Positions 8,846 through 16,483 of a stretch of 64,000 nucleotides of DNA are shown in pieces. This DNA comes from Psychrobacillus sp042945595 (lineage in GTDB: Bacteria; Bacillota; Bacilli; Bacillales_A; Planococcaceae), in the NCBI RefSeq assembly GCF_042945595.1, contig NZ_CP168493.1, positions 1,488,001 to 1,552,000 on the forward strand, given 5' to 3'. Numbering within the stretch: the first letter of the stretch is position 1; every line of letters starts with the position of its first letter. The notes under the pieces were generated by a model. The model did no database searches, was not told where the DNA came from, and saw nothing but the letters and a program-made list of their open reading frames with translations. Position numbers and translations under genes: made by a program.

Positions 8846-10537
8846 TTGAATAATTCATTAGTAATTCTCATATTAGTTGTGATTATATTCTTTGCTTATC
8901 AAATTTTAATGAAAAAAAAGAAAAAAATTAATAGGTTTAGGGAAGAGTGGGAATCAGGAGAGTTCTTGGCGCGGAGCGAGGATCATCAATCGGTTTCAAT
9001 GTACTGGGAAAACAAAAAAGATAGGAAACCAATATATGATGGGATTGATCAGTTGACGTGGGATGATTTATCAATGGATACCGTTTTCAAAAAAATCAAT
9101 TACACGCAGTCTTCGGTAGGATCAGAATATTTATTTAATCAGCTTCGAGATATTAATCCACCCCTTGAAGATATACAGGAAAAAGAAGAACTCTACAGAT
9201 TAATGGAAAGTGAACAATCATTACGAGAAGAGATTCTACTCATATTATCAAGTCTTGGAAAACAGAATTATACAAATTCTTCTTCGTTTTTCTATGAAGA
9301 GGCTAGGTATAATATTAAATATGTAGCTGTTTATATGCTACTTGGCTTATTGCCATTTGCGTCCATTTTCTTGATGTTTTATAGCTTAAAATTCGGGATA
9401 CTGAGTTTAGTAGGATCTTTTCTAATTAACACAATCGTATATTACAAAAATAAAACTGCATTAGAGAATGAACTATACTCGACTGCGTACATTGCTTCTA
9501 TCATTCATGCAGGAAAACGTTTTTCATCCGTCAAACATCCGAAGTTTACAACATTTGCTAACGAGTTCAAGGATAAAGTTCAGCCGATCAAGAAAATTTT
9601 AGTGCTGAACAATATAATTTCGTTAGGAAAAGGAAGTAACGGAGATTTTGATGCCATTTTTGAGTATATTCGAATATTATTTTTATTGGATTTTATTTCT
9701 TATAACAATATTATTAAAACGATTTCAAATCATAAAGATGAATATCGTGAATTATGGCAACGTGTAGGTCAACTGGATGCGGGGATAGCAGTTGCGTTTT
9801 ACCGTAAATCACTAGTTTCATATTGTACTCCTACATTCGTGGAGGGGGAGGAGCTTTCATTTGAAAATATGGCTCATCCACTTATTAAAAATCCGGTGAC
9901 AAACACATCGATTCTCGGCAAGTCCACACTTATTACAGGTTCTAACGCATCAGGGAAATCAACGTATATCAAGGCAATTGCCATTAATACTATTTTGGCG
10001 CAAACGATTAATACAGTGTTAGCGGAAAACTGGACAATGAAACCTAGCTATATCGTAACTTCAATGGCGATTCAGGATAATGTGTTAGATGGGGATAGTT
10101 ACTTTATAGCGGAAATAAAGTCACTCAAACGAATTATTCGTCTATGTGAACAAGGTAAACCAAGTATCTCTTTCATTGATGAAATACTGAAGGGAACTAA
10201 TACGATTGAACGAATAGCTGCATCGGCTGCAATGATGGAATGGCTTTCTTCGAATAAAGGAATGAATATCATTGCGTCACACGATATTGAATTAACCGAA
10301 ATGGCTAGAAAAGTGTATGTAAATTATCATTTCAGTGAATCGATTGAAAATGGAAAAGTTCAATTCGATTATACAATCCATTCTGGTCCATCAAAAACGA
10401 GAAACGCTATAAAGCTTCTTGGTATATTGGATTATCCAGAAAGCATCACAAAAAAGGCAAATGGGTTAGCAGAGTATTTCACAGAAAGGCGTGAATGGGA
10501 AGAAATGAATGCATTGGATGTCATCTATGAGAGATAA
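8846..10537 (+). CDS. membrane-anchored MutS-family ATPase
   Basis: A 563-residue protein whose C-terminal third is a MutS-type ABC ATPase. The Walker A motif is GSNASGKST (about residues 365-373). The Walker B segment is SFIDEILKGTNTIER (about 440-455), followed by the switch IIASHDIEL. The N-terminus is a membrane segment (VILILVVIIFFAYQILM) and a hydrophobic pair lies near residues 155-190. The mismatch-recognition domain of MutS is absent. Such MutS-like membrane proteins are widespread but their role is not established. AGAGGTG fits the TTG start at 8846. It is followed closely by a GNAT and a HAD gene, possibly one operon. Confidence 0.8.
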   Translation: MNNSLVILILVVIIFFAYQILMKKKKKINRFREEWESGEFLARSEDHQSVSMYWENKKDRKPIYDGIDQLTWDDLSMDTVFKKINYTQSSVGSEYLFNQLRDINPPLEDIQEKEELYRLMESEQSLREEILLILSSLGKQNYTNSSSFFYEEARYNIKYVAVYMLLGLLPFASIFLMFYSLKFGILSLVGSFLINTIVYYKNKTALENELYSTAYIASIIHAGKRFSSVKHPKFTTFANEFKDKVQPIKKILVLNNIISLGKGSNGDFDAIFEYIRILFLLDFISYNNIIKTISNHKDEYRELWQRVGQLDAGIAVAFYRKSLVSYCTPTFVEGEELSFENMAHPLIKNPVTNTSILGKSTLITGSNASGKSTYIKAIAINTILAQTINTVLAENWTMKPSYIVTSMAIQDNVLDGDSYFIAEIKSLKRIIRLCEQGKPSISFIDEILKGTNTIERIAASAAMMEWLSSNKGMNIIASHDIELTEMARKVYVNYHFSESIENGKVQFDYTIHSGPSKTRNAIKLLGILDYPESITKKANGLAEYFTERREWEEMNALDVIYER

Positions 10538-10573
10538 AATTTTTAACTAAACTTAGTTTGAATGGAGTATATC

Positions 10574-11119
10574 ATGATAATTAACAAACAAGAATTTTAT
10601 GTTAATGGAATAAAATATAGTGTGAGATCTGCAATCGAAAAAGATGCAAAAGATTTGTCTGAATTAAGATTACAAATTGATGGTGAGACTGAAAATTTGG
10701 ATAGAGAAAAAGGGGAGGAGTTCATAGATAGAGAAGGATTTGAACAACTTATAAAAACGGACTCTGAGAAATCAAGAAATTTGTTTTTAGTTGCAGTAGT
10801 TCATGATCGGATTGTCGGCTTCTCCAGATGCGAAGGAATTTATTTAAATAGATTTTCTCATAAAGTAGAGTTTGGAGTATGCGTTCTAAAGGAGTTTTGG
10901 GGTTATGGTATTGGGAAAAATCTTTTAAAAGAATCTGTTGCTTGGGCTGACTTCATCGGCATTAAAAAAATTACTTTGAATGTTTTAGAAACAAACGATA
11001 AAGCCATTGAATTATATAAAAGGCTTGGCTTTGAAATGGAAGGTATATTAAAAAACGACAAAATTCTTGCCGACGGTAAATACTACAACACTATTATGAT
11101 GGGGAGGTTTAATGAATGA
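10574..11119 (+). CDS. GNAT-family N-acetyltransferase
   Basis: A 181-residue acetyl-CoA-dependent acyltransferase. The acetyl-CoA loop is FWGYGIGKNLLKE, preceded by the strand HKVEFGVCVLKE. The C-terminal NDKAIELYKRLGFEMEG is the usual motif B segment. The substrate is unknown; similar proteins are often annotated as Rim-like or detoxifying acetyltransferases. GGAG 6 bases upstream selects the ATG at 10574 over one at 10562. The stop overlaps the start of the HAD gene by 4 bases, so they are translationally coupled. Confidence 0.87.
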   Translation: MIINKQEFYVNGIKYSVRSAIEKDAKDLSELRLQIDGETENLDREKGEEFIDREGFEQLIKTDSEKSRNLFLVAVVHDRIVGFSRCEGIYLNRFSHKVEFGVCVLKEFWGYGIGKNLLKESVAWADFIGIKKITLNVLETNDKAIELYKRLGFEMEGILKNDKILADGKYYNTIMMGRFNE

Positions 11120-11796
11120 TTAGAGCCGTATTATTTGATTTAGATGGGACATTATTAGATCGCGACGAATCGGTAAAGAAGTTTATTAATGATCAATACA
11201 AGCGATTACATAACTATCTAGGACATATTTCGAAAGAAAATTATATGACAAGATTCATTGAGTTAGATAATCATGGATATGTCTGGAAGGATAAAGTGTA
11301 TCAACAATTAATGGAGGAGTTCGGGATTGCCGAAATAGATTGGGAGTATTTACTGAAAGATTATATAAGCGAGTTTAAGCATCATTGTGTTCCTTTTCCT
11401 AATCTCCACGGTATATTAGAAGAGTTGAGAAGGAACAACTTTGTTTTAGGAATGATTACAAATGGATATGGGCAGTTTCAAATGGACAATATAGCTGCTT
11501 TAGGCATCGAAAAGTATTTTGAAGCTATTTTAGTGTCCGAAACTGAAGGAATTAAAAAACCTAATCCAGAGATATTTGAGCGAGCATTAAAACGCTTAAA
11601 TGTGAATCCTAATGAAAGCGTATTTGTTGGAGATCATCCAGAAAATGATGTAGTAGCACCCGAGCATGTAGGGATGAAAGGAATTTGGAAAAAAGATGTC
11701 CAATGGGGGACATTTGAAACAAATTACATAGTGGAAGACTTAGGAGAATTACTGATTATTATAAAGAAATTGAATAATGAAAGTAGCTTGAAATAA
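11116..11796 (+). CDS. HAD-family phosphatase
   Basis: A 226-residue haloacid-dehalogenase hydrolase. Motif I is FDLDGTLLDRD at residues 7-17 (nucleophile Asp8). Motif II is MITNGYG, the motif III Lys lies in GIKKPNPEIF, and motif IV is VFVGDHPENDVV. The helical cap between residues 15 and 95 makes it a C1-type small-molecule phosphatase. The substrate is unknown. It starts inside the GNAT stop codon, indicating co-transcription. Confidence 0.9.
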   Translation: MIRAVLFDLDGTLLDRDESVKKFINDQYKRLHNYLGHISKENYMTRFIELDNHGYVWKDKVYQQLMEEFGIAEIDWEYLLKDYISEFKHHCVPFPNLHGILEELRRNNFVLGMITNGYGQFQMDNIAALGIEKYFEAILVSETEGIKKPNPEIFERALKRLNVNPNESVFVGDHPENDVVAPEHVGMKGIWKKDVQWGTFETNYIVEDLGELLIIIKKLNNESSLK

Positions 11797-11816
11797 TTAT
11801 AGAACGGAGAGAAAAA

Positions 11817-12101
11817 ATGAATTTAAAGAAATGCGATACACAATTTAGTTGGAGTAAAATCTACAAATCTCTTATGATAGCTTACCAACCAATTGTTTGT
11901 AGTCAATGCAATACTTCACATAAGATTGCTTTTTCTTCCAGAATCATGGTATCTATTGTAATAGTACTTCCATTGACGATATTCCTCTTTTTGATACCGG
12001 AACAATTATATTTATCCACTTTTGCTACTGTATCCAGTTTAGTTATTTATTTTGCCCTTGTCTCTTCGCTGTTCCCTTTTTTAGTAAAGTACAACTCATA
12101 A
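11817..12101 (+). CDS. small two-TM protein of the CXXC_20_CXXC (TIGR04104-like) type
   Basis: A 94-residue protein. The N-terminus has a zinc-ribbon-like pattern with QFSWSKIYKSL, then CSQCNTSHKIAF about 20 residues later. Two membrane segments follow (about residues 45-62 and 66-88). The family is defined by two CxxC pairs about 20 residues apart. Here the first pair has only one cysteine (KKCDTQF), so metal binding may be lost. It directly follows the HAD gene and is read with it. Function unknown. Confidence 0.65.
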   Translation: MNLKKCDTQFSWSKIYKSLMIAYQPIVCSQCNTSHKIAFSSRIMVSIVIVLPLTIFLFLIPEQLYLSTFATVSSLVIYFALVSSLFPFLVKYNS

Positions 12102-12139
12102 TATATAGATTGTTTGAGAATATAGACTTGGAGGTGTAA

Positions 12140-12634
12140 GTGAATTTGAAAAAGTTGCTCTCTAGTTCATTGAAATTATGTTTACTTGCAATTCCAATTT
12201 TTCTTTTATTTGCATGCAGCAGTGTTGAGAAATATGAGTATATATCGGTCTTTATAGTAGAAACCATGGAGGTAGATAAAGGGAGCTTGTATCCCGGCTT
12301 GTCTGAAACGACTGGTTACAAAAAAGTAAATGCGATAACGTACATGGAGGAAGGAAAAAGTTATATAAAAACAGATGATAAATCGATTGAGGACTTTTAT
12401 GATACGAAAGGTAATTTTATTAAGTCTGAAATAACGCATTCTTATTTCACTACCTCATATATAACCAATGTAGTTCGTGGGGATAATTTAAAGGAAGAAC
12501 TTCAAAATCCTTCCACGATATTATTGCCTGATGATTATAAAGGTCACTCTAAATCAGAGAATATGACAGAGGAAGAAAAGGAACAAGTCAAAAATCACGT
12601 ACTTTCCTTTACGAATAAACTAAATAAAAAATAG
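12140..12634 (+). CDS. predicted lipoprotein, unknown function
   Basis: A 164-residue secreted lipoprotein. It has a basic N-terminus and a hydrophobic stretch, with the lipobox LLFACSS placing the lipidated cysteine near residue 29. The remainder is hydrophilic and has no motif I recognise. The GTG start follows GGAGG by 5 bases; a TTG two codons on is an alternative. It is the last gene of the accessory cluster. Termination is probably at the palindrome at 12826-12861. Confidence 0.65.
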   Translation: MNLKKLLSSSLKLCLLAIPIFLLFACSSVEKYEYISVFIVETMEVDKGSLYPGLSETTGYKKVNAITYMEEGKSYIKTDDKSIEDFYDTKGNFIKSEITHSYFTTSYITNVVRGDNLKEELQNPSTILLPDDYKGHSKSENMTEEEKEQVKNHVLSFTNKLNKK

Positions 12635-12738
12635 CATTATTATCATAAAACTTTTATTTCAGATAAATTCCGGAAAAAGCTGATTGTATAACGATTGATG
12701 ATCTTTTAAATAAAGTGATTTAATTTCTGAAGATATAA

Positions 12739-12822
12739 AAAGTACCTCAGCCCTGCTAATGCAGCGGGGAAAAGGTACTTTAAGAGCTATTCCAGTCCTA
12801 CTAAAGCAGTGAGGAAAGAATT
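12739..12822. repeat. structured tandem hairpin pair
   Basis: AAAGTACCT (12739-12747) and AGGTACTTT (12773-12781) are perfect inverted arms around an inner hairpin with the core CCCTGCTAATGCAGCGGGG. A second, diverged copy of the inner unit follows at about 12790-12818 (core CCTACTAAAGCAGTGAGG). It is not coding on either strand. Confidence 0.6.
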
Positions 12823-12825
12823 TGC

Positions 12826-12861
12826 GCATATGTATATTATAATATACATATGCTTTTTTTT
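12826..12861 (+). terminator. perfect 28-base palindrome with T tract
   Basis: Bases 12826-12853 are a perfect palindrome (arm GCATATGTATATTA) followed by eight T. It acts as a plus-strand terminator, about 190 bp after the lipoprotein gene. Confidence 0.85.
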
Positions 12862-12887
12862 GTAAAGTGGCTGATATTACTCGATCT

Positions 12888-13790
12888 TCAAACCCGATGC
12901 TCTCCATACACATCTTGCTTTGTAATCTCCCTCGCTCTTAGTAGAACATCATCTGAAAACGGCTTGTTATAAGCTTGGATGGATTCTAAAAGCTGTTCTA
13001 CACTACTAGCACCAATAACCGTAGACCCCGTCACTTTTTGTTGCAATACATACTGAAGTGCAACAGAAGTCATTGGAGTATCCAATGCTTGCAGTTGCCT
13101 TATAACAGCAGCTAATTCTGCATTGGAATAAGACAAATATTCATTCGTTTTATTTGTACGGTTAAGGCCATCCGCAGTTAATAATCCTTTTGCAAGCGTT
13201 CCACGGCTTAATAAAGAGGCATCATTTTCCTCTAATAACGAAAACCATTCTTCTGGTCTTCTATCTAGCAAACTATATTGCATCATAACGGATACTGCGT
13301 TGCTCTTCATTAAAAAACGGTCAATAACAGTTGGACGAATAGAAGAAATACCGTATTCTCGAATTAGTCCTTCTTTTTTCAAAGATTCCATCGTATCAAT
13401 CATTTCATCGACATCATCCTCCATTGTTCCACCATGCAATTGATAGACATCTATATAATTTGTCTGGAGACGCTTTAAAGATTCATGAATAGCAGAGGTT
13501 ATCCATTTTTTTGAAGGATCCCATGCCCACCCACCACCAGATTCATTCAAACGATTGCCGACCTTTGTAGCGAGAATAATATCTTTCCGGTGATCTTTTA
13601 ATGCATTTCCGACAATCTTTTCATTTTCCCCATTGTTGTATAAATCGGCTGTATCAAAATAATTAATTCCATTATCAAATGCCACTTCTATAATTTTGTT
13701 GGCTTTAAGTTGATCAGTTGGCAGTGACATACACCCTAACCCAATTTCAGATACAGATAGTTCACTTTTACCTAATTGTCTTTTTCTCAA
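12888..13790 (-). CDS. yqkF: aldo/keto reductase YqkF
   Basis: NADPH-dependent oxidoreductase of 300 residues. Catalytic Asp and Tyr lie in NYFDTADLYNNGENE, with Lys in TKVGNR and His in DVYQLHGG. The C-terminal GSTVIGASS binds cofactor phosphate. The physiological substrate is unknown. The frame begins at a TTG (13788-13790) with AAAGGA 11 bases upstream; no better start is seen. It is divergent from nudF, as in B. subtilis. Confidence 0.9.
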   Translation of the reverse strand: MRKRQLGKSELSVSEIGLGCMSLPTDQLKANKIIEVAFDNGINYFDTADLYNNGENEKIVGNALKDHRKDIILATKVGNRLNESGGGWAWDPSKKWITSAIHESLKRLQTNYIDVYQLHGGTMEDDVDEMIDTMESLKKEGLIREYGISSIRPTVIDRFLMKSNAVSVMMQYSLLDRRPEEWFSLLEENDASLLSRGTLAKGLLTADGLNRTNKTNEYLSYSNAELAAVIRQLQALDTPMTSVALQYVLQQKVTGSTVIGASSVEQLLESIQAYNKPFSDDVLLRAREITKQDVYGEHRV

Positions 13791-13859
13791 TTTTTATCAC
13801 GTCCTTTTCTACATGTTACAATGTGTAATAGTTAGTTACAAATGAAAGGAAGATACAAT

Positions 13860-14408
13860 ATGAAAAAATTCGAGGAAAAAACTATTTCATCTGATTTTAA
13901 ATACAAGGGGCGGGTGATCACTTTACAAGTAGATGAAGTCTTGCTTCCGAACGGCAAAACTAGCAATAGGGAGATTGTGAAACATCCAGGAGCGGTTGCT
14001 GTAATGGCTATTACAAAAGACAAGAAGATTATCTTAGTGGAACAATATCGGAAAGCATTAGAACAATCCATTATAGAAATTCCTGCTGGTAAAATAGAGC
14101 CTGGAGAGCCGCCAGAAGCGACTGCACGAAGAGAATTAGAAGAAGAGACAGGATATACATCTAGTAACCTACAATATGTTCAATCTTTTGCCACATCTCC
14201 AGGGTTTGCAGATGAAATTATTCATCTCTATTTTGCAGAAAACATTGAGAAAATGACAGAAAAAGCAGACCTAGATGAGGATGAGTTTGTAGATTTAATA
14301 TATGTATCAATCCAAGAAATGGAATCTTTAATAGAGAATAAACAAATATATGATGCCAAAACAGCTTTTGCTTTTCTTTGGTTAAAAGATTATTTAAAAG
14401 AAGCATGA
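13860..14408 (+). CDS. nudF: ADP-ribose pyrophosphatase (Nudix)
   Basis: Hydrolyses ADP-ribose to AMP and ribose-5-phosphate, clearing a reactive NAD breakdown product. A 182-residue cytosolic enzyme. The complete Nudix box runs GKIEPGEPPEATARRELEEE, then TGY, at about residues 77-99. VEQYRKALEQSIIEIPAG precedes it, as in the NudF subfamily. AAAGGA at 13845-13850 selects the ATG at 13860. It is divergent from yqkF and upstream of a membrane protein and fur. Confidence 0.93.
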   Translation: MKKFEEKTISSDFKYKGRVITLQVDEVLLPNGKTSNREIVKHPGAVAVMAITKDKKIILVEQYRKALEQSIIEIPAGKIEPGEPPEATARRELEEETGYTSSNLQYVQSFATSPGFADEIIHLYFAENIEKMTEKADLDEDEFVDLIYVSIQEMESLIENKQIYDAKTAFAFLWLKDYLKEA

Positions 14409-14457
14409 AGTAACTTTGTACAAGCATATGATGAAAATAGATAGGAGGTGTTCCAAT

Positions 14458-14925
14458 TTGAACCAAACTTATACTATTTTCATTTCATTATGCGTACTAG
14501 TTTTTAGTTTTATCGGGGGCTTAATTCTTTTTGAAAAAAGCACAGCAGAGCAGCAGCAATGGATTATTCATCTCTTGGACGCACGTGTTCTATTATTAGA
14601 GCAACCTACTTTTCTAGAAACAATTTTTCCTCACTTGATGATTGCTGTTGTATTTTTTTTATTTTATCAACACCCTCTTTTACGAAAACTTATTCTGGTG
14701 ATTTGCGCATTTAAAATTACGTTCTACGGGTTTTGCTCCAGTTATTTGCTGCAAACACAGACTTCCACATTTCCGTATGTGTTTTGGTGGTTTCCGTTTC
14801 AACTAGTTTATTGTGTTCTTCTTCTTGCATTAGCAAATCGGATTAATTTGTTTACGTTATCCTTTTATTCTATTATCATCATAATAGAATATTTCTTAAT
14901 ACCATTTATATTATATAGTAATTAA
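14458..14925 (+). CDS. multi-pass membrane protein in the spoIIM position
   Basis: A 155-residue, very hydrophobic protein with about four or five membrane segments. It lies between nudF and fur, where B. subtilis carries spoIIM (engulfment machinery). The overall layout (Gly-containing first TM, then a Q/E-rich loop, then KITFYGF in a later TM) faintly resembles SpoIIM. It is shorter than the usual roughly 200 residues, and I cannot confirm homology. AGGAGGTG fits the TTG start at 14458. Treat it as a diverged SpoIIM candidate or an unrelated membrane protein. Confidence 0.6.
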   Translation: MNQTYTIFISLCVLVFSFIGGLILFEKSTAEQQQWIIHLLDARVLLLEQPTFLETIFPHLMIAVVFFLFYQHPLLRKLILVICAFKITFYGFCSSYLLQTQTSTFPYVFWWFPFQLVYCVLLLALANRINLFTLSFYSIIIIIEYFLIPFILYSN

Positions 14926-14931
14926 TATTTA

Positions 14932-14948
14932 TTAATAATTATTATTAA
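14932..14948. promoter_or_regulatory. candidate PerR/Fur-type operator upstream of fur
   Basis: TTAATAATTATTATTAA is a perfect 8-1-8 palindrome. Its inner 15 bases agree with the PerR consensus (TTATAATNATTATAA) at 12 of 14 specified positions. It ends 9 bases before the fur -35 box. In B. subtilis fur is a PerR target. Confidence 0.6.
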
Positions 14949-14957
14949 GTGAATTCC

Positions 14958-14987
14958 TTGTCATAATAATTCACTATTTGGTATAAT
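14958..14987 (+). promoter_or_regulatory. sigma-A promoter of fur
   Basis: TTGTCA (14958-14963), an 18-base spacer and a perfect TATAAT (14982-14987). Transcription would start about 18 bases before the ribosome site. Confidence 0.8.
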
Positions 14988-15011
14988 GGAAGAAGTTTAA
15001 GGAGGCGTCAC

Positions 15012-15455
15012 ATGGAAAGCCGTATTGATCGAATTAAAAAACAATTATCTGGTGCGAGCTATAAACTGACGCCACAGCGTGAAGCGACAGTCCGAGTTTT
15101 GCTTGAAAATGAAGAAGATCATTTAAGTGCAGAAGATGTATTTTTACTAGTTAGAGAGATATCACCTGACATAGGACTTGCTACAGTTTATCGTACACTA
15201 GAATTATTAAATGAATTGAATGTGGTGGATAAAATTCAATTTGGAGATGGTGTATCACGCTATGATTTGAGACAAGAAGGAGCAGCTCATTTCCATCATC
15301 ATCTTGTTTGTATAGAATGCGGAGCTGTGGATGAAATACAAGAAGATTTGTTAGAAGACGTAGAAGCAATTGTGGAAAGGAAATGGAACTTTATCATTAA
15401 AGACCATCGATTAACCTTTCACGGAATTTGTTATCGTTGCCAAGAAGATAAATAA
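15012..15455 (+). CDS. fur: ferric uptake regulator Fur
   Basis: Iron-responsive repressor of siderophore and iron transport genes. The 147-residue protein has an N-terminal winged helix (LTPQREATVRVLL, then IGLATVYRTLELLNEL as recognition helix). The metal and dimer domain has AAHFHHHLVCIECGAVDEI and the second pair CYRC. Both CxxC structural-zinc pairs are intact. Position between the spoIIM-like gene and xerD matches Fur rather than PerR or Zur. AGGAGG precedes the ATG. Regulated from the promoter and operator just upstream, and ended by its own terminator. Confidence 0.93.
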   Translation: MESRIDRIKKQLSGASYKLTPQREATVRVLLENEEDHLSAEDVFLLVREISPDIGLATVYRTLELLNELNVVDKIQFGDGVSRYDLRQEGAAHFHHHLVCIECGAVDEIQEDLLEDVEAIVERKWNFIIKDHRLTFHGICYRCQEDK

Positions 15456-15457
15456 AC

Positions 15458-15490
15458 AAAAAAGGATAGCAAATAGCTATCCTTTTTTTT
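15458..15490 (+). terminator. terminator of fur
   Basis: GGATAGC (15464-15470) and GCTATCC (15476-15482) are flanked by an A tract and an eight-T tract. Confidence 0.88.
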
Positions 15491-15507
15491 ATAGGAGGTA
15501 GATAAAA

Positions 15508-16410
15508 TTGGAAAATGGATTGCTTTATTTAGAAGATTATTTGCATTTTTTGCGTATTGAGCGACAATTAGCAGAAAACACGCTAATTTCCTATAAAAAA
15601 GATTTAACCGATTATTTACGGCATATTTTTAACATCCAACAATTACATAGTTTAGATAATGTAGAACGTCAGCATATTATTAACCATATTAGAAAATTAA
15701 AAACGGAAGGAAAAAGTCCGAGATCGATTGCAAGGCATATTTCATCTATTCGTTCTTTTCACCAGTTTCTATTGCGCGAAAAAGTGACTAATCAGGATCC
15801 TACCATCCATCTAGAAATACCACAAATGGAACAAAAATTACCTAGTTTTCTTTCAGTGGAAGAGTTAAACGGTTTGTTAAATAGTATAGATACTTCTAAG
15901 CCGCAAGGTGTGCGTGATTTAGCAATGTTTGAGATCATGTATGCAAGTGGTATGCGTATTAGTGAGTGTTTAAACTTGGATTTAGAAGATTTACATCTAA
16001 CGATGGGATTTGTCCGTGTATTTGGTAAAGGTGGCAAAGAACGTATTATACCTCTAGGAGGTGCGGCTATTCGTGCTTGCACGACCTATATAGAAGAAGC
16101 AAGACCAAAATTGCTAAAATCAACCGAATGCACAGATGCAATTTTCGTCAATCAAAGAGGAAAGCGTTTGACAAGACAAGGAATTTGGAAATTATTAAAT
16201 AAGCACACGGTAAATTCAGGAATACAAAAAGAGATTACACCGCATATATTGCGCCATTCATTCGCTACGCATTTAATAGAAAATGGAGCGGATTTGCGTG
16301 CAGTGCAAGAGATGCTAGGACATGCGGATATTTCTACGACCCAAATATATACGCATGTCAGTAAAACGAGATTAAAAGAAGTTTATAAACAATTCCATCC
16401 AAGAGCGTAA
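15508..16410 (+). CDS. xerD: tyrosine recombinase XerD
   Basis: Site-specific recombinase that, with a XerC/CodV partner, resolves chromosome dimers at dif. The 300-residue protein has an N-terminal SAM-like DNA-binding domain (1-100) and a catalytic domain. The full active site is visible: Arg150, Lys174, His246, Arg249, His272 and Tyr281 (HILRHSFATHL; GHADISTTQIYTHV). Start is TTG at 15508, 8 bases after AGGAGG. It follows fur, as in B. subtilis (ripX), and precedes deoB. Confidence 0.93.
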   Translation: MENGLLYLEDYLHFLRIERQLAENTLISYKKDLTDYLRHIFNIQQLHSLDNVERQHIINHIRKLKTEGKSPRSIARHISSIRSFHQFLLREKVTNQDPTIHLEIPQMEQKLPSFLSVEELNGLLNSIDTSKPQGVRDLAMFEIMYASGMRISECLNLDLEDLHLTMGFVRVFGKGGKERIIPLGGAAIRACTTYIEEARPKLLKSTECTDAIFVNQRGKRLTRQGIWKLLNKHTVNSGIQKEITPHILRHSFATHLIENGADLRAVQEMLGHADISTTQIYTHVSKTRLKEVYKQFHPRA

Positions 16411-16483
16411 TTTGTCAGAGGTCTGACGTGTACATTATAAAAAAATTTGGTAAACTAGAAGAAAATAGTAGGAGGGAATAAAG

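Noticed and set aside
12659..12913. Minus-strand frame of 84 codons
   Set aside because: It spans a strong terminator palindrome and the repeat hairpins and overlaps the yqkF end. The repeats explain it.
15508..16410. Phage integrase marking a genomic island
   Set aside because: Full similarity to housekeeping XerD and its conserved place after fur make it core, not phage.
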